NCBI GenBank assembly: GCA_964492715.1
Contig: CAZBLK010000027.1
Span: forward strand, 1-32,852
Source: CAZBLK01 sp964492715
GTDB taxonomy: Bacteria; Bacillota; Clostridia; Lachnospirales; WRBF01
Direction of reading: 5' to 3'
Length of the DNA: 32,852 nucleotides
Numbering within the stretch: position 1 is the stretch's first letter; each line of letters begins with the position of its first letter. Made by a program: the position numbers and the translations under genes. The notes beneath the pieces were generated by a model. It saw nothing but the letters and a program-made list of their open reading frames with translations, did no database searches and was not told where the DNA came from. Positions 1 to 7,989 of the stretch are shown here, one piece after another.

Positions 1-1
1 C

Positions 2-1357
2 TTAACAATTGCTAATGGTGACGTTATCTGGGTTGAGGTTACTGCACAAGACGGAACTACACAATTGTACTATAAGATTACTGTAACGGTAGCAGCAACT
101 CAATTAGCAACAGTAACAACATTAGCATTATCAAGCTTAGGTGTAGCAACATGGACTGGTGCGAGTGATGATGCTAGTGTAACTAGCTACAGCGTACAAC
201 TTTACAAGGGTGCAGCAGCGCAAGGTTCAGCTGTAACAGTGAACCAAGGAGCAACATACTCTCATGATTTCCTTGCAGCAATGAGAGCAGCAGGAGCTGG
301 TGAATACACAATTACAGTAACAGCAAAGGGTGACGGAACAACACATAGTGATGCGCCTGAATCCGATAAATCAGCTCCAGTTGTAACAGTAGTTCAATTG
401 GCTACAGTGAGCGCAGGCTTAACATGGACTGGCGATGTAGCACACTGGACAGCAGTAACAGATGCAGTTAGCTATGATGTTCAGCTTTACAAAGGTGGCG
501 TTGCAGTAGGTTCTGCAAAGAATGTGCTTGCAGCAGACGTAGCAGCAGGTGCGGATTTCACAAGTGAAATTAGCACAGCGGGTGACGGTACTTACACCTA
601 CAAAGTAACAGCAAAGGGTAACACTGGATTGCTACTTGACGCTGCAGCTTCGGCAGCAAGTGATAACAATGTTGTGGCTTACCTTGAAGCTAAAGCATTA
701 TTAGCAGCTGGTAACCATACTAGTGGTGGAAACATCACTTTATCATTAGCTCCTGCTGTTGGTACAACAGTTTGGATAGCACCAGCTGGAACAGCATATG
801 CAAGCTTATCAGCTAGTTCAACAATGACAACATTGGTTGGCGATGGAACTACTACAACAATTTCAGCACCAACAGATACAGGAACTTATGTTGTGTACGT
901 TGTTCGTGGTGGGGCAATTGTGTCAACAGGCACAAATAACATTGTTGTTGAATCAGCAGACTTTGCTGCACTTAAAACTGCTGTTACAGCAATTGAAGCT
1001 ACAGAATATCTTGGACAGCTTCTTGCAACACCTGGTGCTTTGTCAACGGGTGTTAACCTAGCCGCACTTACTGAAGATACAACACAAACAGCAGCAGGAA
1101 CAATTGCGGCTGGAACGTTGAGTGCAGCTAAAGTTACTGGAGCATTAAAGACTGGGTCTAACCTAGTAAATAATGTAACATGTAACAATGCAAGCTCTAG
1201 CGTTGCTACACTTGTAGCTAGTGGAAGTGGCAATGATGTAATTACTTTGACAAATGTTGCTGCAGGAAGTTTGTCATCTGGTGATACAATTGTTGTTGAA
1301 ATAGTAAGTGGAACAATCACTTTGACCATCACTTACACTGTGACTGCAACAGTTTAA
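2..1357 (+). CDS. Repeat-built surface protein, C-terminal part (5' end outside window)
   Basis: The reading frame is open from base 2, so the start lies upstream of the window; about 451 residues are visible. The first ~28 residues end like a cadherin-like/Ig-like beta-sandwich repeat (TAQDGTTQLYYKITVTV). Two fibronectin-III-like repeats follow, recognisable by the paired motifs SYSVQLYKG / SYDVQLYKG and VTAKGDGT / VTAKGNTG, then Ser/Thr/Ala/Gly/Val-rich sequence to the C-terminus. Lys and Arg are scarce and there is only one Cys, as in secreted S-layer or adhesin-like proteins. There is no LPXTG sorting signal or C-terminal membrane anchor, so any cell-wall anchor (for example SLH or CWB2 domains) would be in the missing N-terminal part. 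A strong terminator follows the stop. The extracellular role is inferred from composition and repeats; the substrate or partner is unknown. Confidence 0.8.
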   Translation, partial: LTIANGDVIWVEVTAQDGTTQLYYKITVTVAATQLATVTTLALSSLGVATWTGASDDASVTSYSVQLYKGAAAQGSAVTVNQGATYSHDFLAAMRAAGAGEYTITVTAKGDGTTHSDAPESDKSAPVVTVVQLATVSAGLTWTGDVAHWTAVTDAVSYDVQLYKGGVAVGSAKNVLAADVAAGADFTSEISTAGDGTYTYKVTAKGNTGLLLDAAASAASDNNVVAYLEAKALLAAGNHTSGGNITLSLAPAVGTTVWIAPAGTAYASLSASSTMTTLVGDGTTTTISAPTDTGTYVVYVVRGGAIVSTGTNNIVVESADFAALKTAVTAIEATEYLGQLLATPGALSTGVNLAALTEDTTQTAAGTIAAGTLSAAKVTGALKTGSNLVNNVTCNNASSSVATLVASGSGNDVITLTNVAAGSLSSGDTIVVEIVSGTITLTITYTVTATV

Positions 1358-1375
1358 CTAATATGCACAACCACT

Positions 1376-1407
1376 AAAAACCGAGGGAAAATCCCCCTCG
1401 GTTTTTT
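1376..1407 (+). terminator. Intrinsic terminator of the surface protein gene
   Basis: CCGAGGG (1381-1387) pairs with CCCTCGG (1395-1401), flanked by AAAAA on the left and TTTTTT on the right, 18 bases after the stop codon. The A and T tracts extend the stem to about 12 bp. Confidence 0.93.
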
Positions 1408-1506
1408 ATGCCAAAACGTCCACAGAAATAAACTTCACAGTTCAACATGCCAGTTTCTTCAAGAATCCCATACTTCTCACAAAATTGAGAACTTTAAAAT
1501 TCCCCC

Positions 1507-1535
1507 TTGACAACCCCTCCTTTTTGGTATATAAT
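1507..1535 (+). promoter_or_regulatory. Consensus sigma-A promoter of tRNA-Leu
   Basis: A perfect -35 TTGACA (1507-1512) and perfect -10 TATAAT (1530-1535) are separated by 17 bases, placing the start site near 1542, a few bases before the mature tRNA 5' end at 1549. Confidence 0.93.
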
Positions 1536-1548
1536 ACAAAAGTTCCTT

Positions 1549-1629
1549 GCGGATGTGGCGGAACTGGCAGACGCGCAGGTCTTAGAAACCTGTCCGACGA
1601 GGGTGCAGGTTCGATTCCTGTCATCCGCA
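1549..1629 (+). tRNA. tRNA-Leu (anticodon UAG)
   Basis: This is a type II tRNA of 81 nt with a long variable arm. The acceptor arm GCGGATG (1549-1555) pairs with CATCCGC (1622-1628), followed by discriminator A. The anticodon loop CTTAGAA (1581-1587) lies between CAGGT and ACCTG, giving anticodon UAG (1583-1585), which reads CUA and probably other CUN codons. The T arm contains GGTTCGATTCC. CCA is not encoded and must be added after transcription. It is a single-gene unit with its own promoter and terminator. Confidence 0.97.
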
Positions 1630-1633
1630 TATT

Positions 1634-1675
1634 AAAGCAGGTCAACGTTTTAAATGTTGACCTGCTTTGTTTTTT
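1634..1675 (+). terminator. Intrinsic terminator of tRNA-Leu
   Basis: A perfect 13-bp stem, AAAGCAGGTCAAC (1634-1646) with GTTGACCTGCTTT (1656-1668), has a 9-nt loop and is followed by GTTTTTT. Confidence 0.95.
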
Positions 1676-1726
1676 GCAGTAGTATTATGTTATTAAACAA
1701 TTCATACAAACATTAAGGGGGTAACT

Positions 1727-2212
1727 ATGAACAATTCAACACTTGCTTTTCGCTTTGCTGACGTCACTGATGTTCCTACAATTTTGCATTTTATAAAAGC
1801 GCTTGCCGAGTATGAAAAAATGCTTGACGAAGTTGTTGCAACGGAACAACTGTTGGAGGAATGGCTGTTTGAAAAAAACAAAGCCGAAGTTCTTTTTGCT
1901 GAAATAAACGGTGAACCTGTTGGCTTTGCTTTGTTCTTTCACAACTTTTCCACGTTTATGGGCAGGGCAGGCATTTATTTAGAAGACTTGTATGTTTTTC
2001 CAGAGCACCGTGGCAAAGGCATTGGGAAAAGTATTTTAAAAAAACTTTCTGAAATTTGTGTAGAGCGTGGCTGTGCAAGGCTTGAATGGGTGTGCTTAGA
2101 TTGGAACAAGCCCAGCATTGACTTTTACATTTCGTTGGGGGCTTTTCCGCTTTCAGAGTGGAGTACATACCGTTTGACAGGACAGGCATTGCACGACTTG
2201 GCAAACAGTTAG
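1727..2212 (+). CDS. GNAT-family N-acetyltransferase (diamine/polyamine acetyltransferase-like)
   Basis: The 161-residue length matches a single GNAT domain. It contains the acetyl-CoA pyrophosphate-binding motif RGKGIGK (95-101), preceded by YLEDLYVFPEH. The blocks AEYEKM, GFALFFHNFSTF, LEWVCLDWN and IDFYISLGA are typical of the spermidine/spermine N1-acetyltransferase-like subgroup, so a small amine such as a polyamine is the most likely substrate; this is family inference only. The protein would be cytoplasmic. The start is supported by AAGGGGG about 6 bases upstream of ATG. The gene is monocistronic, lying between the tRNA-Leu terminator and a hairpin shared with convergent ftsH. Confidence 0.9.
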   Translation: MNNSTLAFRFADVTDVPTILHFIKALAEYEKMLDEVVATEQLLEEWLFEKNKAEVLFAEINGEPVGFALFFHNFSTFMGRAGIYLEDLYVFPEHRGKGIGKSILKKLSEICVERGCARLEWVCLDWNKPSIDFYISLGAFPLSEWSTYRLTGQALHDLANS

Positions 2213-2219
2213 GCAAAAT

Positions 2220-2257
2220 AAAAAGGTGCTTCCGCAAAAGCAGAAACACCTTTTTTT
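2220..2257. terminator. Bidirectional terminator between the GNAT gene and ftsH
   Basis: AAAAAGGTG (2220-2228) pairs with CACCTTTTT (2247-2255) around an imperfectly paired apex. The A tract and T tract make it usable from both sides, and it sits between two convergent stop codons. Confidence 0.85.
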
Positions 2258-2259
2258 AT

Positions 2260-4203
2260 TTACGCTTCGTCATTTTCAGCTTGTTCATTTTCGGCAAGTT
2301 CAGCTTGCTTGTTTTCAGCAAGTTCAGTTTCCGAATCTGAAACCATCAAGCCTTCTTTAACATTTCTTGTTAAAACACCTTCTGGGAACATCTTTCTAAT
2401 TTCTTCGCCCGAAACTTTTTCTTTTTCAATAAGCAGTTTCGCAATTTGGTGAAGAACATCAATGTGCATTGTAATAAGGCGTTTTGCTTCGGTGTATGCT
2501 TCGTCAACAATTCGTCCAATTTCCTTGTCAATTTGCGAAGCAACTTCCTCGCCGTAGTTTCTTGTGTGTGCAAGGTCACGCCCAATGAAAACTTCGTTGT
2601 CGTCATCGCCAAACTGAATTGGGCCAAGGTTGCTCATGCCGTACTTTGTAACCATGCCCCTAGCAATTGCTGTTGCACGCTCAATGTCGTTTGATGCGCC
2701 TGTCGTTATGTCGTGAAGCACAATTTCTTCTGCCGCACGTCCGCCAAGGAAAGAAATTATGTTGTGCTCCATAGACCTCTTAGTTACGTACATTCTGTCT
2801 TCGCCAGGCAAAGGCATTGTGTAGCCGCCTGCTCTGCCTGTTGGGATAATAGAAATCATATATGTTGGGTCAATTTCTTCTAAAACTTCAAACAAAACGG
2901 CATGGCCAGCTTCATGATATGCTGTAATGCGGCGTTCCTTGTCGGAAATGACATGGCTTTTCTTTTCTGTACCAATGCCAACTTTAACAAACGCTCTGCG
3001 TAGTTCCTCCATATCGATAAGCTTTTTGTCATGGCGAGCCGCCAAAAGAGCAGCTTCATTAAGAAGGTTTTCAAGGTCGGCAGGGGTGAAGCCTGCTGTT
3101 GTTTGTGCAACTACCTTTAAGTCAACGTCTTCTGCCATTTGCTTGCCTTTTGTGTGAATTTTAAGTACCGCTTCTCTGCCTTTTACGTCTGGCTTGCCAA
3201 CTACAACTTGCCTGTCAAAGCGACCTGGGCGAAGCAAAGCTGGGTCAAGTATGTCGGGGCGGTTTGTTGCAGCAATAATTATTACGCCTTCGTTTATGCC
3301 AAAGCCGTCCATTTCGACAAGCAATTGGTTAAGCGTTTGCTCACGCTCGTCGTGTCCGCCGCCAAGTCCTGCGCCACGCCTTCTGCCAACTGCGTCAATT
3401 TCATCTATAAAAACGATACAAGGAACGTTTTTCTTCGCTTGCTCAAAAAGGTCACGCACCCTTGAAGCACCAACACCAACGAACATTTCTACAAAGTCAG
3501 AGCCTGAAATTGAAAAGAAAGGAACGCCAGCTTCGCCAGAAACAGCTTTTGCTAAGTATGTTTTACCTGTTCCAGGAGGGCCTACAAGAAGAACGCCTTT
3601 CGGTATTCTTGCGCCAATTTCTGTAAACTTTTTAGGTTGCTTCAAAAACTCAACAATTTCTTCAAGCTCGGCCTTTTCTTCTTCAAGCCCAGCAACTTGC
3701 GAAAACGTAATTTTGTTTTTTTCGTCTACCGTAACTTTGGCTTTGCTTTTGCCAAACGACATTACACGTCCGCCGCTTCCGCCGCCTTGCATTTGTTGCA
3801 TAATAAAAAACAGCAGGAAAATGGAAACACCCATTAAAAAGATAAACGGCAAAAGCTGAACAATCCAGCTTGTTTTTGGTATTGGTTGGTTGTTAACAAT
3901 TAACCCTTTTTCCATAACTGCTTTGTGCTGTTCAACAGCAAAAGCTTGGTTAGAATTTACACTGACTGTGTGAGTGCTGCCATCTTTTAAGTATACTGTA
4001 ACTTTTGAAGCGTCCGACGCCTCGGTTTCACGGATTACATCCATTTTTTGTACGTCGCCTCGTTCCATTGCCAAAAGCAAGTCAGAGTAAACAAATGGAA
4101 GCTGTGACGTTGGTGGGTTCATGTACTTTGCAGTTAAAACTGCAAAAATAATCATAAAAAATATTATGAAGTACATGCTCATACTTTTTGCATATTTCTT
4201 CAA
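2260..4203 (-). CDS. ftsH: ATP-dependent zinc metalloprotease FtsH
   Basis: FtsH is a membrane-anchored AAA+ protease that unfolds and degrades misassembled membrane proteins and some cytosolic regulators. The 647 residues show two transmembrane segments (about 10-26 and 112-136) flanking an extracytoplasmic domain. Walker A is GPPGTGKT (208-215), Walker B IVFIDEID (263-270), the second region of homology covers ATNRP to GRFDR (312-331), the zinc site is HEAGH (430-434), and the third ligand is Asp506 in GASNDIERAT. The tail (625-645) is an acidic repeat built on ELAEN. The start is TTG (4201-4203), fixed by a perfect AGGAGG at 4211-4216. It lies 39 bases after hpt and is the last gene of the run ispE-tilS-hpt-ftsH; the tilS-hpt-ftsH order is conserved in Firmicutes. 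Confidence 0.98.
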   Translation of the reverse strand: MKKYAKSMSMYFIIFFMIIFAVLTAKYMNPPTSQLPFVYSDLLLAMERGDVQKMDVIRETEASDASKVTVYLKDGSTHTVSVNSNQAFAVEQHKAVMEKGLIVNNQPIPKTSWIVQLLPFIFLMGVSIFLLFFIMQQMQGGGSGGRVMSFGKSKAKVTVDEKNKITFSQVAGLEEEKAELEEIVEFLKQPKKFTEIGARIPKGVLLVGPPGTGKTYLAKAVSGEAGVPFFSISGSDFVEMFVGVGASRVRDLFEQAKKNVPCIVFIDEIDAVGRRRGAGLGGGHDEREQTLNQLLVEMDGFGINEGVIIIAATNRPDILDPALLRPGRFDRQVVVGKPDVKGREAVLKIHTKGKQMAEDVDLKVVAQTTAGFTPADLENLLNEAALLAARHDKKLIDMEELRRAFVKVGIGTEKKSHVISDKERRITAYHEAGHAVLFEVLEEIDPTYMISIIPTGRAGGYTMPLPGEDRMYVTKRSMEHNIISFLGGRAAEEIVLHDITTGASNDIERATAIARGMVTKYGMSNLGPIQFGDDDNEVFIGRDLAHTRNYGEEVASQIDKEIGRIVDEAYTEAKRLITMHIDVLHQIAKLLIEKEKVSGEEIRKMFPEGVLTRNVKEGLMVSDSETELAENKQAELAENEQAENDEA

Positions 4204-4242
4204 CTAATAACCTCCTAAACCAAGAAATGGCCAATTTGTAAA

Positions 4243-4782
4243 TTATTGCTCGTCTTCATAAAACTCCATTACGCCGATAAACGGCAAGTTGCGATAAAGC
4301 TGCATATAGTCAAGCCCATAGCCAACAACAAACTCATTTGGAATTACAAAGCCAGTGTAGTCAACGTGAACACCCTCAACAGCCCTTCTGTCGGGCTTAT
4401 CCAAAAGTGTGCAAATTTTAAGGCTTGCAGGGTTTTGCAGGCTTAAATGGTTTACAAGCTTTTTAAGAGTATGCCCAGAGTCAATAATGTCTTCTACAAG
4501 CAAAACGTGCTTTCCAGTAATTGGGTTTTGTAAGTCTTTGTTAATTTTGATATGGCCGCTTGAAACTGTTTCGTTTCCGTAGCTCGAAATTTCAAGAAAG
4601 TCAAACTCAACAGGGTGGCGAAGCTTTTTAGCAAGGTCCACCATAAAAATCACGCCGCCCTTTAAAACACAAATAAGCGTAATTACGTTTCCTGCAAAAT
4701 CCTTCTCAATTTCTACAACAAGCTCATCAAGCCTTTTTTGAATTTCCTCTGCTGGTATAAGTGTTTTTACTCGTTCTTTCAT
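4243..4782 (-). CDS. hpt: Hypoxanthine phosphoribosyltransferase
   Basis: It catalyses purine salvage, converting hypoxanthine or guanine plus PRPP to IMP or GMP in the cytoplasm. The 179-residue length is typical. The PRPP-binding loop is VLLVEDIIDSGHT (93-105), with catalytic-region acidic residues Glu97, Asp98 and Asp101. Other family blocks are LKGGVIFMVDL (40-50), the SSYGNETVSSG flexible loop (66-76) and, near the C-terminus, FVVGYGLDY. The ATG start follows a G-rich ribosome site (GGGGGAC) about 10 bases upstream. It sits between tilS and ftsH on the same strand. In Bacillus subtilis the equivalent TilS, HprT and FtsH genes are also adjacent. Confidence 0.97.
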   Translation of the reverse strand: MKERVKTLIPAEEIQKRLDELVVEIEKDFAGNVITLICVLKGGVIFMVDLAKKLRHPVEFDFLEISSYGNETVSSGHIKINKDLQNPITGKHVLLVEDIIDSGHTLKKLVNHLSLQNPASLKICTLLDKPDRRAVEGVHVDYTGFVIPNEFVVGYGLDYMQLYRNLPFIGVMEFYEDEQ

Positions 4783-4835
4783 TTGTAAAGTCCCCCATAA
4801 AAATTCTATATCAAATTTTTGGAATTTAAACGTTA

Positions 4836-6236
4836 TCAGTTATAAAAATTAATGTATAAAACTTGCTTGGTGTTTTCATTTACACAGTATTTATCATTTG
4901 TTAGCTCCTTTTCATCAACAATCCATAAAACTTCTGTATCAAAAGCAACAAGTGGAATTAACCCCCTTTTAAGTAGAGGAATTTTTCTGTCTGAAAAGTA
5001 GTTTTTCAGCTTTTTGTGTCCGCCAAAGCTTTTCACAAAAATTTTGTCTCCTTGCTGCCGTGTGCGTAGCTTAATCATTTCAAAATCTTTTTTAATCTCT
5101 GTAATTGTATCATAATTAAAAGCTTTAGTACATACGTTGTTTAAATTATTGTAGCTTTTTTTACACAAACTTAGCTCACAAAAGCAGTTCATTTCATTTA
5201 TAAAAACAGGTGTATCAAGCGGTAAATTGTAACAAAAGCCAGCTTGCACAGCTTCATTTTGAAATAAAATAAGCTCACCGTAAGAAATTGTAGCCGAAAT
5301 GCCATGAGGTAAGTTTACTTTTTTTCCGCTTTCCTTTTTTAAAAGCGAAAGAATGTATTCAATATGTTCAAACTCAAAATCCTTTGAGGTGCTAAGAAGC
5401 TTTGAGACAGCAAGCCTAATAATTCTTCTTTGAATTGCTACATGCTGCGCCAGCATAGCATTTATGTTTAGTTTAATTTTGCTTTGTTCAACCACATCTG
5501 AAACACACGCTTTGTATGCTTTTTCTGTTTGTTCCTCAATAAAGTTGTTTTCGTCAATTAATGACGACGGCAAAGAAGAAATTGTTTTTACAATATTTGG
5601 GTTAAGCTGGTTTTTTAAAAGCGGAATAAGGTTTAACCTAATTTTATTTCGTACATAAATAGCTTCGTTATTTGTTTTATCTATTTTGTATTGTATTTTA
5701 TTATTTTCCAAATATTCTTCAATTTGATGGCGGCTCGTTTCAATTAACGGGCGAATTATTTTTTCACGTACAGGCGGAATTCCGCAAAGCCCAGAAAGCC
5801 CTGTTCCACGGCAAAGCCACATGAGAATTGTTTCGGCGTTGTCGTTTTGGTTGTGCGCAACAGCAATTGCTTGTGCGCCTTGTTTTTTAAGTTCCTCGTT
5901 AAAGCAATCGTAGCGCACGTTTCGCCCTGCTGCTTCAAGTGAAATGCCTTGTTCCTCAGCAATTTTTGAAACGTCAATTCTGTAAACCGAAATTGGAATT
6001 TCAAGGCTGTTGCACAACGAAACGACAAACTGCTCGTCCTCAAACGAAGCTTCACCACGAAGCAGGTGGTTTACATGGACGGCATAAAGTGTAAGCTCAT
6101 ATTCATGCTTAATTTGGTTTAAAAAAAACAAAAGTGCAACTGAATCAGCACCGCCAGAAAGCCCAACAACTACACCCTGACATTTTTTAAGCATAGTGTA
6201 CTTTTTAATTGTTTTTAAAGCAACGTCTTTTAACAT
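4836..6236 (-). CDS. tilS: tRNA(Ile)-lysidine synthase
   Basis: TilS attaches lysine to C34 of the CAU-anticodon tRNA-Ile using ATP, switching its reading from AUG to AUA; it is normally essential. The 466 residues begin with a PP-loop N-type ATP pyrophosphatase domain carrying the signature SGGADS (27-32). Further conserved blocks are VHVNHLLRG, AVAHNQNDNAET and CRGTGLSGLCGI. The C-terminal third includes the TilS C-domain block FVKSFGGHKKLKNYFSDRKI. ATG at 6234-6236 is preceded by GAGGA (6241-6245). The gene lies 51 bases downstream of ispE and 53 bases upstream of hpt. Confidence 0.96.
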   Translation of the reverse strand: MLKDVALKTIKKYTMLKKCQGVVVGLSGGADSVALLFFLNQIKHEYELTLYAVHVNHLLRGEASFEDEQFVVSLCNSLEIPISVYRIDVSKIAEEQGISLEAAGRNVRYDCFNEELKKQGAQAIAVAHNQNDNAETILMWLCRGTGLSGLCGIPPVREKIIRPLIETSRHQIEEYLENNKIQYKIDKTNNEAIYVRNKIRLNLIPLLKNQLNPNIVKTISSLPSSLIDENNFIEEQTEKAYKACVSDVVEQSKIKLNINAMLAQHVAIQRRIIRLAVSKLLSTSKDFEFEHIEYILSLLKKESGKKVNLPHGISATISYGELILFQNEAVQAGFCYNLPLDTPVFINEMNCFCELSLCKKSYNNLNNVCTKAFNYDTITEIKKDFEMIKLRTRQQGDKIFVKSFGGHKKLKNYFSDRKIPLLKRGLIPLVAFDTEVLWIVDEKELTNDKYCVNENTKQVLYINFYN

Positions 6237-6287
6237 TTTATCCTCATTCCGCTTGCACTACTTAGCCCAATTACGTAAGCCGCACCC

Positions 6288-7157
6288 TTAAAGCATAGTT
6301 GTTAAAAATACTTCTTTAATATTTGAATAGTCATGTTTAATATTATAAACAGCCTTAAGTGCCGCTTGCTTATCCATAAAAAGCCCAAAAACAGTAGGGC
6401 CGCTTCCGCTCATAATTGCGTTTACTGCGCCGTACTCACAAAGCTTTTCCTTTAACTCGTTAATAATAGGGTGCATTTCTGTAGTAACATCTTCAAGGAC
6501 GTTTCCAAGGCTTTTTGCTGCTTCAACAATGTTTCCTTCTTCTAAAAGAGCTTGCGTTAAATCAATGTTTGGGTGGTTCGTTTGTTCTGTTAGGTTCAGC
6601 TTTTTAAAAACAGCTTGCGTCGAAACAAAAACAGGCGGACGCACCAACACAACGTAAAGGTTGTTGGGATATGTAGGCTTTATCCTAGTAAGGTTTTCGC
6701 CAATGCCTTCTGCAAGTGCTGTTCTGCGCATAATACAAAACGGAACGTCTGCACCAAGGCTTTTGCCAATTTGCATAAGCTCGTCGTTTGTAATTGGAAG
6801 CTGAAAAAGCCTGCGCATACCAACAAGTGTTGCGGCACAGTCGCTGCTTCCGCCGCCAAGCCCTGCCGAAATTGGAATTTTTTTGGTAAGCCCAATAAAC
6901 ACGCCGTCTTTAATGTCGTACTTTTCTATAAGTAGCTTTGCAGCTTTGTTTACAATGTTTTTGTCGTCTGACGGCAAACGGTTTGAGTCACACACAAATT
7001 TGTACGGAAATTTTGCTACCTTTTTAATTAAAATTGTGTCGTAAAGGCACACCGACTGCATAATTGTTTTAAGGTCGTGGTATCCGTCGTCACGCCTTCT
7101 TAAAACGTCAAGCCCTAAGTTAATTTTGGCATATGCCTTTAAATATATTTGTTTCAT
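6288..7157 (-). CDS. ispE: 4-diphosphocytidyl-2-C-methyl-D-erythritol kinase
   Basis: IspE is a GHMP kinase of the MEP isoprenoid pathway that phosphorylates CDP-methylerythritol at the 2-hydroxyl using ATP. The 289-residue length is normal. The substrate-binding block is AYAKINLGLDV with Lys11; the ATP-binding glycine loop is PISAGLGGGSSD (95-106); the catalytic Asp lies in GADVPFC (Asp137); the C-terminal GHMP motif is MSGSGPTVFG. The ATG start is preceded by a GGTGA-type site. Its presence shows that this organism uses the non-mevalonate pathway. It lies 38 bases downstream of the NYN gene on the same strand, so the two are probably co-transcribed. Confidence 0.97.
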   Translation of the reverse strand: MKQIYLKAYAKINLGLDVLRRRDDGYHDLKTIMQSVCLYDTILIKKVAKFPYKFVCDSNRLPSDDKNIVNKAAKLLIEKYDIKDGVFIGLTKKIPISAGLGGGSSDCAATLVGMRRLFQLPITNDELMQIGKSLGADVPFCIMRRTALAEGIGENLTRIKPTYPNNLYVVLVRPPVFVSTQAVFKKLNLTEQTNHPNIDLTQALLEEGNIVEAAKSLGNVLEDVTTEMHPIINELKEKLCEYGAVNAIMSGSGPTVFGLFMDKQAALKAVYNIKHDYSNIKEVFLTTML

Positions 7158-7195
7158 GTAATCACCATATTTTGTATTGTAAAGTAAAAAAGCTA

Positions 7196-7882
7196 TTATT
7201 CATTATTATTAAAACTTTCTTGCGTTATCGGTCTAAGGAGACGTTTATGTAAAGAGTGTAATCCGTCAATGTGCTCATGCAAGTCTGCTTTTATTGTGTT
7301 TCCCATGCTATCCAGTATAAAATCTATACCTTCTCTGCGAGCGTGCTTTGCTGCTGAAACAAAATCACTGTCTGCTGAGATAAGAATTATCTTTTCTACT
7401 TGTTGCTTGTACGCAAGCGAGGCAATATCAAGACCGATTTTCATATCAACACCCTTTTGTTCTACATTTATATGAAAATCATTTTCTGTTAAATCATCTA
7501 CAGTAATTTTGTTATTACATATTTTTTTAAGCGTATCATAGTTTATATCGAAACAAGCTTGTTCAACAGCAAGCTTGCCTAATCTTAATGCAACTTTCCT
7601 TTTTTGTTTAAGTTCAGCAAGGAATTGATTCATCCATACATATAATTCAGATTTTCCGTAATCAATAGTCCGTTTAAGAAGAGGGTGATATACCTTTTTA
7701 TCCATAGGTGGGCAATCATAATAAAATATGCGATATAATTCACTAGTACCGTGTTTATCGGATAAGTGCCAAAGACAATAAGTAAACAATTCATCTGCTC
7801 TGTCTTTTGGTGACTTATCACCACATATTGCTTGAGCCCTTCGCCTATAAAACCCTCCATCAACAAGAACTGCTGCTTTCAT
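7196..7882 (-). CDS. NYN-domain (PIN-like) nuclease, LabA/DUF88-like
   Basis: The 228 residues form a single NYN domain. It opens with AAVLVDGGFY (Asp8). Acidic residues at the positions expected for a PIN/NYN metal site are present: Asp8, Asp146 and Asp152 in KGVDMKIGLDIASLA, and Asp171/Asp173 in SADSDF. The last conserved block is ARREGIDFILDSMG. NYN proteins are metal-dependent ribonucleases or are predicted to be; the target here is unknown. ATG at 7880-7882 is preceded by AGGAG 9 bases upstream. Its own promoter (7990-8019), a palindrome at the start site and a folded leader (7912-7961) precede it. It lies between groEL and ispE, an unusual position for housekeeping neighbours. It could be a lone defence or RNA-processing gene; no partner gene is visible. 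Confidence 0.88.
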   Translation of the reverse strand: MKAAVLVDGGFYRRRAQAICGDKSPKDRADELFTYCLWHLSDKHGTSELYRIFYYDCPPMDKKVYHPLLKRTIDYGKSELYVWMNQFLAELKQKRKVALRLGKLAVEQACFDINYDTLKKICNNKITVDDLTENDFHINVEQKGVDMKIGLDIASLAYKQQVEKIILISADSDFVSAAKHARREGIDFILDSMGNTIKADLHEHIDGLHSLHKRLLRPITQESFNNNE

Positions 7883-7911
7883 GATAAAACACTCCTGCTT
7901 ATAAAATTAAA

Positions 7912-7961
7912 GCCCTTGATTTCGGCGTTCCCCTGATTTTGGGGCGCTTACTCGCAAGGGC
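7912..7961 (-). promoter_or_regulatory. Structured 5' leader element of the NYN gene
   Basis: Read on the minus strand, GCCCTTG (7961-7955) pairs perfectly with CAAGGGC (7918-7912). Inside, GCGCCCC (7947-7941) pairs with GGGGaaCGC (7933-7925), leaving a two-base AA bulge and loop AAAATCA. The internal loop has CGAGTAA on one side and CGAAAT on the other; AGUA facing GAA is the combination seen in loop E/sarcin-ricin motifs. The outer stem is followed by TTTAATTTT, so it could terminate or attenuate, then by AGGAG and the start codon. I do not recognise it as a named riboswitch. Confidence 0.6.
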
Positions 7962-7969
7962 GTATTAAG

Positions 7970-7985
7970 TGTAACAAATGTTACA
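7970..7985. promoter_or_regulatory. Palindromic putative operator at the NYN promoter
   Basis: TGTAACAAATGTTACA is a perfect 6-4-6 inverted repeat just downstream of the -10 box (7990-7995), covering the predicted transcription start. This position suits a repressor site. The regulator is unknown; alternatively it is a small hairpin at the 5' end of the RNA. Confidence 0.5.
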
Positions 7986-7989
7986 TAAT

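Noticed and set aside
886..1332. 148-residue minus-strand frame inside the surface protein gene
   Set aside because: Antisense to a repetitive Ala/Thr/Val coding sequence; composition mirrors the sense codons.
3194..3859. 221-residue open frame on the plus strand opposite ftsH
   Set aside because: It is wholly antisense to a clearly conserved gene, is Ser/Pro/Thr-rich as expected for an antisense shadow, and has no ribosome site or recognisable domain.
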